Source of the DNA: Candidatus Gastranaerophilales bacterium
GTDB lineage: Bacteria; Cyanobacteriota; Vampirovibrionia; Gastranaerophilales; Gastranaerophilaceae
Direction: 5' to 3'
DNA: 64,000 nucleotides
Assembly: GCA_944326535.1 (NCBI GenBank)
Contig: CALVEJ010000001.1
Span: 1-64,000 of the forward strand
Of this stretch, positions 8,364-16,932 are shown piece after piece. Every line of letters begins with the position of its first letter. Position 1 is the stretch's first letter. A program made the translations under genes and the position numbers. The notes below the pieces were generated by a model, which was not told the DNA's origin, made no database searches, and worked only from the letters and a program-made list of their open reading frames with translations.

Positions 8364-8975
8364 TTATTGCAGCTGAACGGAAGTTTCTTTTCCGGTAACA
8401 CGATCCCAGCGGAAGTAGCTGTAATATATCCTGACATCCTGTATAATTTTGAGCCACATATCTTTTTGGTAGTTCATAAAATACTGCGGGTTTTTGTTGA
8501 TATAGTGAATGGATACAAGCCCTTCATATCCGGAGGTAACTCGCAGAATTTCGCACTGGGCAGGCATGACGGCATTTTTATTTGCACACCATATTGCAAT
8601 GGAATCAACTCCGCTGTCTTTTATAATCTGATATCTCACTGTGTTATTTTGTGATACAACATTTGTCAGAAGATTCATCATAAATTTGTAGCAGGAATTG
8701 CCTTTTGCCCAGTTATAGGCATGAAACACAACGGACTCTGACCAGTCTTTCGGGTACGAATATGAAGGAATCCACTGTGAAATAGTTTCATCATATTGTT
8801 TGCCGAAATAGACCTGCTTCCAGTTTTTGTTGTTTTCCGGATAAGTAATCAATGCGGTTTGATAAGCTCCGGCGGTCTGTGAAAAGAAATTCATCAACAG
8901 ACAGATGAAAAAAGGTAACAAAAATAATTTTTTATACGTATTCCCACGCCGGTTTTTCTTGTGCAATAACAACAT
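8364..8975 (-). CDS. Secreted hypothetical protein (203 aa)
   Basis: Unrecognised exported protein. A basic N-terminus is followed by a hydrophobic core (about residues 16-30) and an AGA-type cleavage site near residue 36, giving a mature domain of about 165 residues rich in Tyr, Trp and Asn. The only start that keeps the signal peptide whole is the ATG at 8975, which overlaps the 3' end of the NIF3 gene by 44 bases, so translation is probably coupled. It is the last gene of the trpS-coaBC-NIF3 run. No catalytic motif is recognised. Confidence 0.7.
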   Translation of the reverse strand: MLLLHKKNRRGNTYKKLFLLPFFICLLMNFFSQTAGAYQTALITYPENNKNWKQVYFGKQYDETISQWIPSYSYPKDWSESVVFHAYNWAKGNSCYKFMMNLLTNVVSQNNTVRYQIIKDSGVDSIAIWCANKNAVMPAQCEILRVTSGYEGLVSIHYINKNPQYFMNYQKDMWLKIIQDVRIYYSYFRWDRVTGKETSVQLQ

Positions 8976-9675
8976 CTATTCTTTCTTTACTGCTTTCCAG
9001 AACTTTTTTGATTTCTTCCACAAAAGGTTTTTCGGATTCAAAATGACCTATATCCATTATAACAGCTCTTCTGGAATCAAGTGCATCGTGGTATTTTACT
9101 TCTGAAGTAATATATGCATCAATATTATATTTTTCAATTTCTTGAATAAAATCGGCACCTGCTCCTGCACAAACCGCTATAGTTCTAATTATAGACTTTT
9201 TTGCATTGTTGACAAGTTTTATTCTTTCTACATTGAAGGCGAGTTTTACACATGCAAGCAATTCTTCAACCGTCATCTCATGCGGTGCAAGTCCCACTCT
9301 GACAAAGTCATTTAATATCGCTGTCTTTTTCAAATTCAGTCTTTGTGCAATCAGGTCGCTTGTTCCGGAATTTGTTTTGTCGCAGTTTGTGTGGATAGAA
9401 TATATTTGGATACCTCTTTGCACTGCTTTTATTATTCTCGGGTCTTTAATTACTTTTAGCGGTTTGAAAATCAAAGGATGATGAGCAACAATAAGGTTAC
9501 ATCCCATTTCAAATGCCTGATTGATAATATCTTCTGTAACGGAGAGGCACAAGAGTACTTTTGTTGTATTGTCATTGCCATAAAATATCTGCCATCCAGA
9601 GTTGTCCCAGCTTTCTGCAAGCTCCGGCGGAGCGTATTCTTCCAGTATTTTTATTATTTCACTAGTTCTTGCCAT
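8932..9675 (-). CDS. NIF3-like dinuclear metal-centre protein (YqfO family)
   Basis: NIF3/YqfO family protein of 247 residues, proposed to act on a GTP-cyclohydrolase-I-like or nucleotide substrate; the true reaction is not settled for the family. Metal ligands are visible in VAHHPLIF, HTNCDKTNSG and the C-terminal GHFESEKPFVEE. The middle insertion seen in long forms is absent. It overlaps coaBC by 14 bases upstream and the secreted-protein gene downstream, so it is translationally coupled within one operon. Confidence 0.92.
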   Translation of the reverse strand: MARTSEIIKILEEYAPPELAESWDNSGWQIFYGNDNTTKVLLCLSVTEDIINQAFEMGCNLIVAHHPLIFKPLKVIKDPRIIKAVQRGIQIYSIHTNCDKTNSGTSDLIAQRLNLKKTAILNDFVRVGLAPHEMTVEELLACVKLAFNVERIKLVNNAKKSIIRTIAVCAGAGADFIQEIEKYNIDAYITSEVKYHDALDSRRAVIMDIGHFESEKPFVEEIKKVLESSKERIDVVIAQEKPAWEYV

Positions 9676-10852
9676 ACAACAACTCCATAATTTTCATTGC
9701 TATATTCTGTTTTGTGTCTTTATCAATTTTTGTTGTTTTCAAATTTTTGTCAATAACATAAACTTCATTGTAGTCGCTGGAAAATCCCGTATCTTTTGAA
9801 GAAATATCGTTGGCAATCAAATAATCACAGCCCTTTTTTTGAATTTTTTCTTTTGCATATTCAAGCAGGTTATTACTTTCAGCACAAAAACCGATAATCT
9901 GCTGGGAGGCATTTTTCTTTTTGCACATTTCCTGCAATATATCGGGATTTTTGACAAGTTTTATTGTTAGTTCATCATTGTTTTCTTTTTTTATTTTTAA
10001 ATTTTCACAGATTTCCGGTTTATAATCCGCAACCGCAGCAGTCATTACTAAGATGTCTGCGTTTTTTTGAAGGAACTCATCTGATACAGCGTGAAACATT
10101 TCCTGTGCGCTCTTTACATCAACAGTGCGGTAGGACCTGTTTAAAGGAAACGTTTTTATTAAGGTTACATCAGCTCCGTAAGCAGCTGCCGCATCTGCAA
10201 TAGCAGTACCCATTTTTCCGGAACTGTAATTTCCTATGTATCTGACAGGATCAATATTCTCTTTTGTTCCTCCTGCCGTTACAACTATCTTTTTGCCTTT
10301 TAAAACAGAATTTTGTTGAAAATAATCTTCAATGCATTTGTAAATTCTATCTATTTCAGCGAGCCGCCCTACTCCGTTTGTTCCGCAGGCAAGGAAACCC
10401 GTATCCGGTTCTATTATTTTTACACCTGTTATTTTTAATGTTTCTATATTTTTTTGAACCGCAATATTGTTATACATACCGGTGTTCATTGCAGGGGCAA
10501 CAAACAATTGTTTTTGAAATGCGCAGGCAAGAGAAGTCAAAAGGTTATCGCATAGTCCGTTTGCTATTTTGCCTATTGTATTTGCGGATGCGGGTGCAAT
10601 AACAAAAACATCTGCCCAGTCACAAAGTGCAATGTGTTCGGGCTTTCGGTCTTTCGTATTAAACTGTTCCGTATATATTTGTTCTTGTGAAAGAGTGGAC
10701 AGCGTAAGCTCCGTAACAAAATTCAGGGCATTTGGCGTGGCAGTGACTTTTACATTTGCTCCGTTTTTTTTAAACAGTCTGATTAACCCGCAGATTTTGT
10801 ATGCTGCGATTCCGCCTGTTATTCCTATTAAGATGTTTTTGTCCTTTAACAA
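9662..10852 (-). CDS. coaBC: Bifunctional phosphopantothenoylcysteine decarboxylase/synthetase
   Basis: Catalyses two steps of coenzyme A synthesis: CTP-dependent addition of cysteine to phosphopantothenate and FMN-dependent decarboxylation. It has 396 residues. The N-terminal CoaC flavoprotein domain starts with GITGGIAAYK and has the PAMNTGMY motif. The C-terminal CoaB domain has AGGTKENIDPVR, AAVADYKP and KLVKNPDIL. It lies 21 bases after trpS and overlaps the NIF3 gene. Confidence 0.97.
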   Translation of the reverse strand: MLKDKNILIGITGGIAAYKICGLIRLFKKNGANVKVTATPNALNFVTELTLSTLSQEQIYTEQFNTKDRKPEHIALCDWADVFVIAPASANTIGKIANGLCDNLLTSLACAFQKQLFVAPAMNTGMYNNIAVQKNIETLKITGVKIIEPDTGFLACGTNGVGRLAEIDRIYKCIEDYFQQNSVLKGKKIVVTAGGTKENIDPVRYIGNYSSGKMGTAIADAAAAYGADVTLIKTFPLNRSYRTVDVKSAQEMFHAVSDEFLQKNADILVMTAAVADYKPEICENLKIKKENNDELTIKLVKNPDILQEMCKKKNASQQIIGFCAESNNLLEYAKEKIQKKGCDYLIANDISSKDTGFSSDYNEVYVIDKNLKTTKIDKDTKQNIAMKIMELLYGKN

Positions 10853-10873
10853 ATTAATCTCTTTCTTTTTTGT

Positions 10874-11893
10874 TTAAAACATTCTGACTGCTTTTCGTAC
10901 TTTTTTCAAAACTTCATCGGCAGCTTCCTGTGCTTTTTTATCACCTTTTTTGATAATCTCGTCTACGAGTTCCGGATGCTGTTCATAATATTTTCTTCTT
11001 TCTCTTATAGGACGAAGTTCTTCATTTATCAGAGCAGCAAGCTCTCGTTTGCAGTCAACGCAGCCTCTCTTTCCTGCAATACATTCCTGCTGAACTTTTT
11101 TGATTTGTTCTTCTGTTGCGAAGGCTTTCCAGTATTCAAAAGCAACTTCACAATTATCAGGGTTGCCGGGATCATCTTTTCTTGCCCTGCTTCTGTCAGT
11201 AATAGCCTGCATGATTTTCTTTTGGGTTGTCTGTTCATCATCAGAAATTTTTATATCATTTTGGAAAGATTTTCCCATTTTTTGTCCGTCTACACCTTTG
11301 AGCATAGGAATATTTGTCAAAAGCGGTTTTGATTCTTTGAACAAATCTGTTTTGTAGATATTGTTAAAACGTCTTGCGATATCTCTGGTAATTTCAATAT
11401 GAGCAACCTGATCTATTCCCACTGGGACATAATCAACATTGAAAGATAAAATATCTGCTGACATCAAAACCGGATATCCCAAAAATCCGTATGATACATT
11501 TGATTTTGAATCCCCTTCATCGGTTCTTATCATTTTAACAAGGTCTTTTAGCGTAGGATCTCTTTCAACCCAGTTTTGCGGGGTAATCATACTCAAATAA
11601 ATATGAAGTTCCGCTGTCTGCGGAAGATGTGATTGAATATATATGGCTGCCTTGTCAGGGTCAATTCCTGCCGCCAGCCAATCCAAAACGACATTTCTTG
11701 TGTCTTCAATGAGGTTTTCAGTGCAGTTGAATTTTGTTGTTAATGCGTGCCAATCAGCAACAAAGAAAAAACATTCATATTCATCTTGAAGTTTTACCAT
11801 ATTCTTCAAAACACCAAGATAGTGCCCGAGGTGTAATCTTCCGGTCGGTCTCATTCCCGTCATGATGCGTTTTTTTGTCTGCTGTTCGCTCAT
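10874..11893 (-). CDS. trpS: Tryptophanyl-tRNA synthetase
   Basis: Class I aminoacyl-tRNA synthetase charging tRNA-Trp. It has 339 residues, normal length. The HIGH-like motif is GRLHLGHYLG and the KMSKS-like motif is GQKMGKSFQN. The C-terminal region has two Cys near CVDCKRE. A GGAGAC ribosome-binding site precedes the ATG. It heads a leftward operon with coaBC and NIF3. Upstream lies an unusually GC-rich, structured stretch that would form a leader of about 270 nt. Confidence 0.97.
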   Translation of the reverse strand: MSEQQTKKRIMTGMRPTGRLHLGHYLGVLKNMVKLQDEYECFFFVADWHALTTKFNCTENLIEDTRNVVLDWLAAGIDPDKAAIYIQSHLPQTAELHIYLSMITPQNWVERDPTLKDLVKMIRTDEGDSKSNVSYGFLGYPVLMSADILSFNVDYVPVGIDQVAHIEITRDIARRFNNIYKTDLFKESKPLLTNIPMLKGVDGQKMGKSFQNDIKISDDEQTTQKKIMQAITDRSRARKDDPGNPDNCEVAFEYWKAFATEEQIKKVQQECIAGKRGCVDCKRELAALINEELRPIRERRKYYEQHPELVDEIIKKGDKKAQEAADEVLKKVRKAVRMF

Positions 11894-12172
11894 TTGAGTC
11901 TCCTAATATCTAATCTAGTATCGCAGTTGCTGCCGGCTGACCGCAGCCAGCGCCTGCTCACCTTTTCAATGTGTTCTCACCTGCACTTAACTTCGTTAAG
12001 CTTCGGAGACAGGCTCACTCGCTTCACTTTGTTCAGCGGTTCGCTTTGTCCAAAAATTCGTTCACGTCTTCCTCTCATAAAACCTGACTTTTAGTCAGCT
12101 TTTATTCGGCAGAGTGCTCCTTATCACGAATTTTTCTCGAACAATATCTGTCACTTTAGTAAAGTTATTATA
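11894..12172 (-). promoter_or_regulatory. GC-rich structured leader of trpS
   Basis: No gene is seen here. On the minus strand a TATAAT (12172-12167) would start a roughly 270-nt leader. 61 of 120 bases at 11941-12060 are G or C, well above the surrounding sequence. Visible helices: a 10-bp long-range pair AAAAATTCGT/ACGAATTTTT enclosing a CTGACT/AGTCAG hairpin with a further outer helix; CTTAAC/GTTAAG with a GAA loop; GCTGGCTG/CAGCCGGC with a CGGT loop. The T-box GGTGG sequence and a terminator just before trpS are both absent, so I do not call it a T-box. A mobile repeat or an unknown regulatory RNA are the alternatives. Confidence 0.5.
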
Positions 12173-12227
12173 TAACAGACCATTTTTAAAAACTACATGA
12201 GGCAATTTTCCTGATTTCTTACAAATT

Positions 12228-12256
12228 TAAAGTTTGTTTAAGAATTAGTCCGATAT
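12228..12256 (+). promoter_or_regulatory. Sigma-28-like promoter upstream of fliP
   Basis: TAAAGTTT (12228-12235) matches the flagellar sigma-28 -35 element exactly. TCCGATAT (12249-12256) resembles the -10 element GCCGATAA. The spacer is 13 bases rather than the usual 11, so it is a candidate only. It lies 60 bases before the fliP start. Confidence 0.4.
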
Positions 12257-12315
12257 TGAAAAAAAAGATACAATGTATTTATCGTTGAGTATATTTAATA
12301 AAAATTGGAATAATA

Positions 12316-13077
12316 ATGAAAAAATTGTTTAACTTTTTTAAGTTTATGAGTGTTTTGCTCATTACTTTTTGCACTAACTCTGCCGTACATGCAGCAGTAG
12401 CGTTTCCTACGATTACTGTCGGAATGAATCAGGCAAATACACCTCAGGAGTTTACACAGGGTGTCCAGATTCTTGTTATTTTGACAATACTGACGCTTGC
12501 TCCAAGTATATTTATAATGTGCACGGCATTTATCAGAATAATCATTGTGCTTGCACTGACGAGGCAGGCAATCGGAACAACAACTCTTCCGCCTAACCAG
12601 GTTTTGGCAGGATTGGCTTTGATTTTGACTTTTTTTGTAATGGCGCCTACATTCAATAAAATGAATGAAACAGCTATACAGCCTTATATGAGAAACGAGA
12701 TAACACAGCAGGTTGCACTGGATAAAGCAATCTTGCCGCTTCGTGAATTCATGATTCAACATACGGATGAAAAAGAACTCGGACTGTTTTTGAGTATGGG
12801 AAAAATAGAAAAACCGAAAAACTGGCAGGATGTTCCGACTTATACACTGCTTCCCGCTTATGTTTTGAGTGAGTTAAAAACAGCATTCAAGATAGGTTTT
12901 GTTATATTTTTGCCGTTTCTTGTAATAGACATTGTCGTTGCAAGTATTCTCGTTTCAATGGGTATGTTATTCCTGCCGCCGACTACAGTGGCAATGCCGT
13001 TTAAGCTGATTTTGTTTGTAATGATAGACGGATGGTACCTTATTACAAAAACCCTGCTTGAGGGATTTATTACATAA
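12316..13077 (+). CDS. fliP: Flagellar export protein FliP
   Basis: Core membrane component of the flagellar type III export gate, where FliP, FliQ and FliR form the 5:4:1 pore complex. It has 253 residues with a cleavable-looking signal peptide (about 1-25), then four membrane segments. Typical FliP sequences include MCTAFIRIIIVLALTRQAIG and LPPNQVLAGLALILTFFVM. The C-terminal FLVIDIVVASILVSMGM block is intact. First gene of fliPQR-flhB, with a weak GGAA ribosome-binding site. Confidence 0.97.
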   Translation: MKKLFNFFKFMSVLLITFCTNSAVHAAVAFPTITVGMNQANTPQEFTQGVQILVILTILTLAPSIFIMCTAFIRIIIVLALTRQAIGTTTLPPNQVLAGLALILTFFVMAPTFNKMNETAIQPYMRNEITQQVALDKAILPLREFMIQHTDEKELGLFLSMGKIEKPKNWQDVPTYTLLPAYVLSELKTAFKIGFVIFLPFLVIDIVVASILVSMGMLFLPPTTVAMPFKLILFVMIDGWYLITKTLLEGFIT

Positions 13078-13096
13078 CTAAAGGAAAAGTTTGATA

Positions 13097-13366
13097 ATGG
13101 AAGATTCAGTATTTTTGACACTGACACAAAATGTTTTGATATTGACACTGATTTTGTCTACACCCGTACTTATAATAAGCATGGTTGTCGGTCTTGTAAT
13201 CAGTATATTTCAGGCTGTAACTCAAATTCAGGAATCAACATTGACCTTTGTTCCCAAGATTATTGCGGGAATTCTCACTATGATTATACTTTTGCCGTGG
13301 ATGCTGAATATGTTTATGTCAAGAGTTAATGAAATGTTTGAGTATGTGCAGACGATGATAAAGTAG
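13097..13366 (+). CDS. fliQ: Flagellar export protein FliQ
   Basis: Small two-helix membrane protein (89 residues) of the export gate. The VVGLVISIFQAVTQIQESTL segment is a family hallmark. The ATG at 13097 is chosen (AAGGA 11 bases upstream); a TTG at 13091 is less likely. It starts 19 bases after fliP and ends 15 bases before fliR. Confidence 0.96.
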   Translation: MEDSVFLTLTQNVLILTLILSTPVLIISMVVGLVISIFQAVTQIQESTLTFVPKIIAGILTMIILLPWMLNMFMSRVNEMFEYVQTMIK

Positions 13367-13381
13367 CGGGGGAGAAAAGAC

Positions 13382-14167
13382 TTGCAGCCGGATTTGTTGA
13401 CATTGTTATCTCCCGCAAACATAATGATTTTTATTATTATTTTTACCAGAATAAGCGGTATGCTTTTTTCCATGCCATTGATTTCAACGTATCCTATTCC
13501 CCAGCAGATTAAAGTTTGGCTGTGTGCTCTTGTCGCTTTTATCTTGTTCCCGATGGTTGCATCAACAGGACATTTTGCTGTCCCGCAGAGTATTCCTGAA
13601 TTGGCAATTTATCTTTTGAGGGAGTTTTCAATAGGATATGTAATCGGCTTTTGTGCATCATTTTTGTTTGCTGCAGTGCAGATAGGCGGTGAATTCATCA
13701 GTATACAAATAGGAGTGTCTATGAGCCAGGTGCTGGATCCTGCAACCGGACAGCAGACACAGGTGTTGTCACAGATGTATACTTATCTTGCCACAATGGT
13801 ATTTATAGGCTTAAATGCACATCAATGGCTTTTTGCCGCTTTGTACAAGAGTTTTCAGAGCCTGCCTCCGGGCGTGGATTTTATATACAGTGCGGATCTG
13901 GTTTCTCAGGTTTTGCATATGAGTTCATCGGTTTTTACTATCGGTATAAGCATGATTTTACCTATATTCTGTGTTATGTTTGTATCAGAGGTGTTGATGG
14001 GATTTATGTCAAAAATGATGCCGCAAATGAATATATTTATGGTTGCAATACCGTTAAAAATATATGTCGGGTTGATTTTGATGCTGATGTTCCTGTCACC
14101 GACCGTGACATATCTTATTACGGTTACACAAAATTACCTGAAGGGTATTTTGAACATGTTTGGCTAA
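13382..14167 (+). CDS. fliR: Flagellar export protein FliR
   Basis: Third export-gate membrane protein, 261 residues with about six membrane segments. The start is TTG, supported by GGGGGAG 6 bases upstream and by the absence of an ATG before the first membrane helix. The conserved GEFISIQIGVSMSQVLDP stretch in the middle and the C-terminal PQMNIFMVAIPLKI segment identify it. It lies 14 bases before flhB. Confidence 0.96.
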   Translation: MQPDLLTLLSPANIMIFIIIFTRISGMLFSMPLISTYPIPQQIKVWLCALVAFILFPMVASTGHFAVPQSIPELAIYLLREFSIGYVIGFCASFLFAAVQIGGEFISIQIGVSMSQVLDPATGQQTQVLSQMYTYLATMVFIGLNAHQWLFAALYKSFQSLPPGVDFIYSADLVSQVLHMSSSVFTIGISMILPIFCVMFVSEVLMGFMSKMMPQMNIFMVAIPLKIYVGLILMLMFLSPTVTYLITVTQNYLKGILNMFG

Positions 14168-14181
14168 AACAGGGGGAGTAA

Positions 14182-15291
14182 ATGGCAGACGAAAGAACGG
14201 AAGAGGCGACCCCCAAGCGGCGGGAGGACGAACGAAAAAAAGGGAATATTCCTCGAAGTCAGGATATGACGGCAGCATTGACGGTTACTGCCGGTGTTGG
14301 TCTGCTTTTTGCTTTTTCCTCTTCAATACTCGAAAAGCTAAAAAACCTTTTGTACTATACCTGTACACATCTGAATCCCGATGAGATTGAGGTAAATGAT
14401 ATTATTACTATATTTGCGCCATATGCAAAAATTACGGGTGAAATTCTTCTTCCTTTCTTGATAGGTCTGGCTGCAGTGACTGCAATCATAATGAGGCTTC
14501 AAGTCGGTGCTTTGTTTGCAACGGAAAAAATTAAGCCCAAAATGGACAAATTAACACCAAGCAGCATGCTGAAAGGGTTGAAAAGAATAATGAACCCGTT
14601 TGAGCCGAGAAACATGCTCGAAATAGGAAAATCTGTTTTAAAAATGGCTATTGTCGGCTATTGCGGTTTTTCTGCCGTTAACGGAAGAAAAGATGAATTG
14701 CTTGGACTCCTTGGTATGGATGTTCCTACTGCTTTTGCGGTGCTTGCAAGTATTTTGACTCAGATGATTATTAATATTTGTGTTGCAATGCTGATTATAG
14801 GCTTTATTGATAAGAAATATCAAGACTATGAATATAACAAATCCATTAAAATGACAAAACAGGAAATTAAAGATGAATGGAAGAACATGGAAGGGGATCC
14901 TGTTATCAAGTCAAAAATCAAATCCGCACAGATGCAGTTTATGAAACAGAAGATGATGAGCGCTGTCCCTAATGCGGATGTTGTTGTTGCAAACCCCACT
15001 CATTTTTCTGTTGCTCTTAAATATGATAAAGATATTGCCCCGGCTCCTGTTGTTGTTGCAAAAGGTGTGGATTATATGGCATTTAAAATCCGTGAAATAG
15101 CAAAGGCAAACGGTGTTCCTATCGTTGAAAACAAACCTCTTGCCCGCTCTTTATATAAACTTGTTCAGGTTGATCAGGTTATTCCTGCAGAGTTGTACGT
15201 AGCGGTTGCGGAAATTTTGGCATTTGTTTACGGCAAAGACGGTCCTCCAAAGATGAGAATAAACAACCCGAATGCGATGCCGAAAAGATAA
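14182..15291 (+). CDS. flhB: Flagellar export switch protein FlhB
   Basis: Membrane protein controlling the switch in export substrate from rod/hook to filament proteins. It has 369 residues. The N-terminus DERTEEATPKRREDERKKG is typical, then four membrane helices, then the cytoplasmic domain with the self-cleaving NPTH sequence at residues 271-274, intact. GGGGGAG precedes the ATG. It ends the operon; flhA, which often follows, is not in the window, and no other flagellar gene is present here. Confidence 0.97.
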   Translation: MADERTEEATPKRREDERKKGNIPRSQDMTAALTVTAGVGLLFAFSSSILEKLKNLLYYTCTHLNPDEIEVNDIITIFAPYAKITGEILLPFLIGLAAVTAIIMRLQVGALFATEKIKPKMDKLTPSSMLKGLKRIMNPFEPRNMLEIGKSVLKMAIVGYCGFSAVNGRKDELLGLLGMDVPTAFAVLASILTQMIINICVAMLIIGFIDKKYQDYEYNKSIKMTKQEIKDEWKNMEGDPVIKSKIKSAQMQFMKQKMMSAVPNADVVVANPTHFSVALKYDKDIAPAPVVVAKGVDYMAFKIREIAKANGVPIVENKPLARSLYKLVQVDQVIPAELYVAVAEILAFVYGKDGPPKMRINNPNAMPKR

Positions 15292-15390
15292 AAATGCGTA
15301 ATATAATTAAATATTCCCTGAAAAATAATTTTCTTTGCTCTATAATCATTGTATAGAGAAATTTAAAGACTATTCAGGGGAAGATAAATT

Positions 15391-16551
15391 ATGTCCAAAA
15401 AAGAGACTCAAAAGAAAATTAAAGTTGCATTTCCTCATATGGGAAATATATATGTCGCATGGGGTTCTGCATTGAGAAGACTTGGCGTGGAGCCGTACAT
15501 TCCGCCATACTCCAGCAAAAGAACGTTGTCTCTTGGTACAAAAAACAGCCCTGAGTCCATTTGTCTTCCTTATAAACTGATTTTGGGCAACTTTATTGAA
15601 GCAATTGAAGGCGGTGCAGATTATGTGGCGATGATTTCTTCTCCGGGAATTTGCCGTCTTGGTGAATATGGCGCCGGTATTCAAAATACTCTTGAGGATA
15701 TGGGCTATCATGCGAATTACATTGAACTTCAATTGTATGACGGCATAAAGGGTATGTTCAGATTTTTAAATGAACTTACTGGTATCAAAAACCCTATTAC
15801 TATTTTAAGAGCGATTATTTTTGCATTCAGAAAGGTTTTTGCAACGGACAGAATGGAAAATATGCTTTCGTTCTACAGAGCAAGAGAAATCAAAGTTGGT
15901 GATGCTGAAAAAGCTTTTAGAAAGGGAATGAAGCTTATTTATGAAGCAAATCACTACAGAGAACTTAAAAAGGCTGAAAAACAGGCAAAAGCGTTGATGA
16001 AAGAAGTTAAAATTGATCCTGACAGAGATGTTTTGCATGTTGATTTGACCGGTGAGATATATATGGTTCAGGATCCTTTTTCCAACCAGAATATCGAAAG
16101 AGAACTCGGAAAAATGGGTGTTGAAACAAGAAGAACGCTCACTATTTCAAGCTTTTTGAGAGATGCAATTATTCCAAAGATGTTTGTAAAAGGCGAAACT
16201 CACCTTGAACGTGCTTTCAGACTGGCAAAGCCGTATCTCAGAAGAGATATTGGAGGAGATTCTCTGGAGTGTGTATCTGATATCATTTTTGCAAATGAAA
16301 AAGGTAAGGATGGTATTATCCATATTAGTCCGTTTACGTGTATGCCGGAAATAATGTCACAAAACTTCTTTCCCGCTATGAGGGAAAATTGTGAAATTCC
16401 GATTTTGCCGTTGATTATGGATGAACAAACGGGAAAAGCCGGATATATTACCCGTCTTGAGGCATTTGTTGACTTAATGAGAAGACGCAAGAGAAGAAAA
16501 GAACAACAAAAGAGCAAATCAGATGCTTCTGCTGTCTCTGCAGTAAAATAA
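15391..16551 (+). CDS. Acyl-CoA dehydratase activase-related protein (COG3581-like)
   Basis: 386-residue protein related to the 2-hydroxyacyl-CoA dehydratase/CoA-activase group, resembling the uncharacterised COG3581/DUF2229 family. Conserved cysteines suited to a [4Fe-4S] cluster occur in SPESICLPYK, SSPGICRLGEYG and ISPFTCMPEI contexts. The C-terminus is a basic Arg/Lys tail. The family is common in strict anaerobes and its exact reaction is unknown. No activase ATPase partner (ASKHA type) lies beside it. It is a single gene about 100 bases after flhB. Confidence 0.8.
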   Translation: MSKKETQKKIKVAFPHMGNIYVAWGSALRRLGVEPYIPPYSSKRTLSLGTKNSPESICLPYKLILGNFIEAIEGGADYVAMISSPGICRLGEYGAGIQNTLEDMGYHANYIELQLYDGIKGMFRFLNELTGIKNPITILRAIIFAFRKVFATDRMENMLSFYRAREIKVGDAEKAFRKGMKLIYEANHYRELKKAEKQAKALMKEVKIDPDRDVLHVDLTGEIYMVQDPFSNQNIERELGKMGVETRRTLTISSFLRDAIIPKMFVKGETHLERAFRLAKPYLRRDIGGDSLECVSDIIFANEKGKDGIIHISPFTCMPEIMSQNFFPAMRENCEIPILPLIMDEQTGKAGYITRLEAFVDLMRRRKRRKEQQKSKSDASAVSAVK

Positions 16552-16560
16552 AAACACATA

Positions 16561-16594
16561 AAAAAAACGGTTTAATCGTAATGACTAAACCGTT
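16561..16594 (-). terminator. Terminator of small-RNA candidate A
   Basis: On the minus strand a 9-bp perfect stem (16586-16594 with 16566-16574, 11-base loop) is followed by seven T. No minus-strand protein gene ends nearby; holB stops about 340 bases away, which suggests a separate transcript. Confidence 0.85.
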
Positions 16595-16765
16595 GGAATG
16601 AAAATTACTTTTGCATTCCCCGTCTAATGTGAAGTGTGTGAAGTGTGAAGTAAGTAAGTAATGAAGTAAATGAAGTGTATGTGTTTTAAATCTCTTTTAT
16701 TATTCCTCTGTGTGGTAGTTTAACCGTTTGTGGTTTGTTTTTTATCTCTTTATATCTCTCGTACT
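16562..16765 (-). ncRNA. Small-RNA candidate A (G-depleted, about 200 nt)
   Basis: No ORF is seen between 16552 and 16932. On the minus strand, GGCAATT (16797-16791), TTTATATA (16773-16766) and TACGAGAGATA (16763-16753) align without gaps to the same elements of candidate B at 26756-26800 (35 of 45 bases identical). Then comes a stretch of 66 bases without a G (16690-16625) built of ACTT, ACTTC and CACAC units. GACGGGGAAT follows, then a hairpin GGAATG/CATTCC and the T-tailed terminator. CTACCACAC, ACATACAC and TTACTTACTT also occur in both copies. I know no family that matches. Confidence 0.6.
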
Positions 16766-16797
16766 TATATAAACAATTCTTTTTATAAAAAATTGCC
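16766..16797 (-). promoter_or_regulatory. Promoter region of small-RNA candidate A
   Basis: TATATA is the likely -10 element. No good TTGACA lies 17 bases upstream; instead GGCAATT is conserved at the same distance in both copies (34 bases from G1 to TACGAGAG). Confidence 0.45.
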
Positions 16798-16932
16798 ATA
16801 TTGAGGTTATAAAAAGTATATATCTGTAACATAACTTAACACATGTTCTCAAAACCCTTATATATCAAGAAATTTTAAACGGACTAAATCGGTATGCGTT
16901 CACTGATTTATCAAGAATTTTGCATTTTGCTG

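Noticed and set aside
11894..12094. 66-codon plus-strand frame
   Set aside because: It lies antisense to the structured trpS leader, has no ribosome-binding site and no recognisable protein features.
11894..12172. T-box riboswitch for trpS
   Set aside because: No GGTGG T-box sequence and no terminator/antiterminator pair before trpS; the helices do not match the T-box layout.
12316..15291. Virulence-type injectisome (T3SS) export genes
   Set aside because: Sequences match FliP, FliQ, FliR and FlhB, with the NPTH site of flagellar FlhB; no needle or secretin genes are present.
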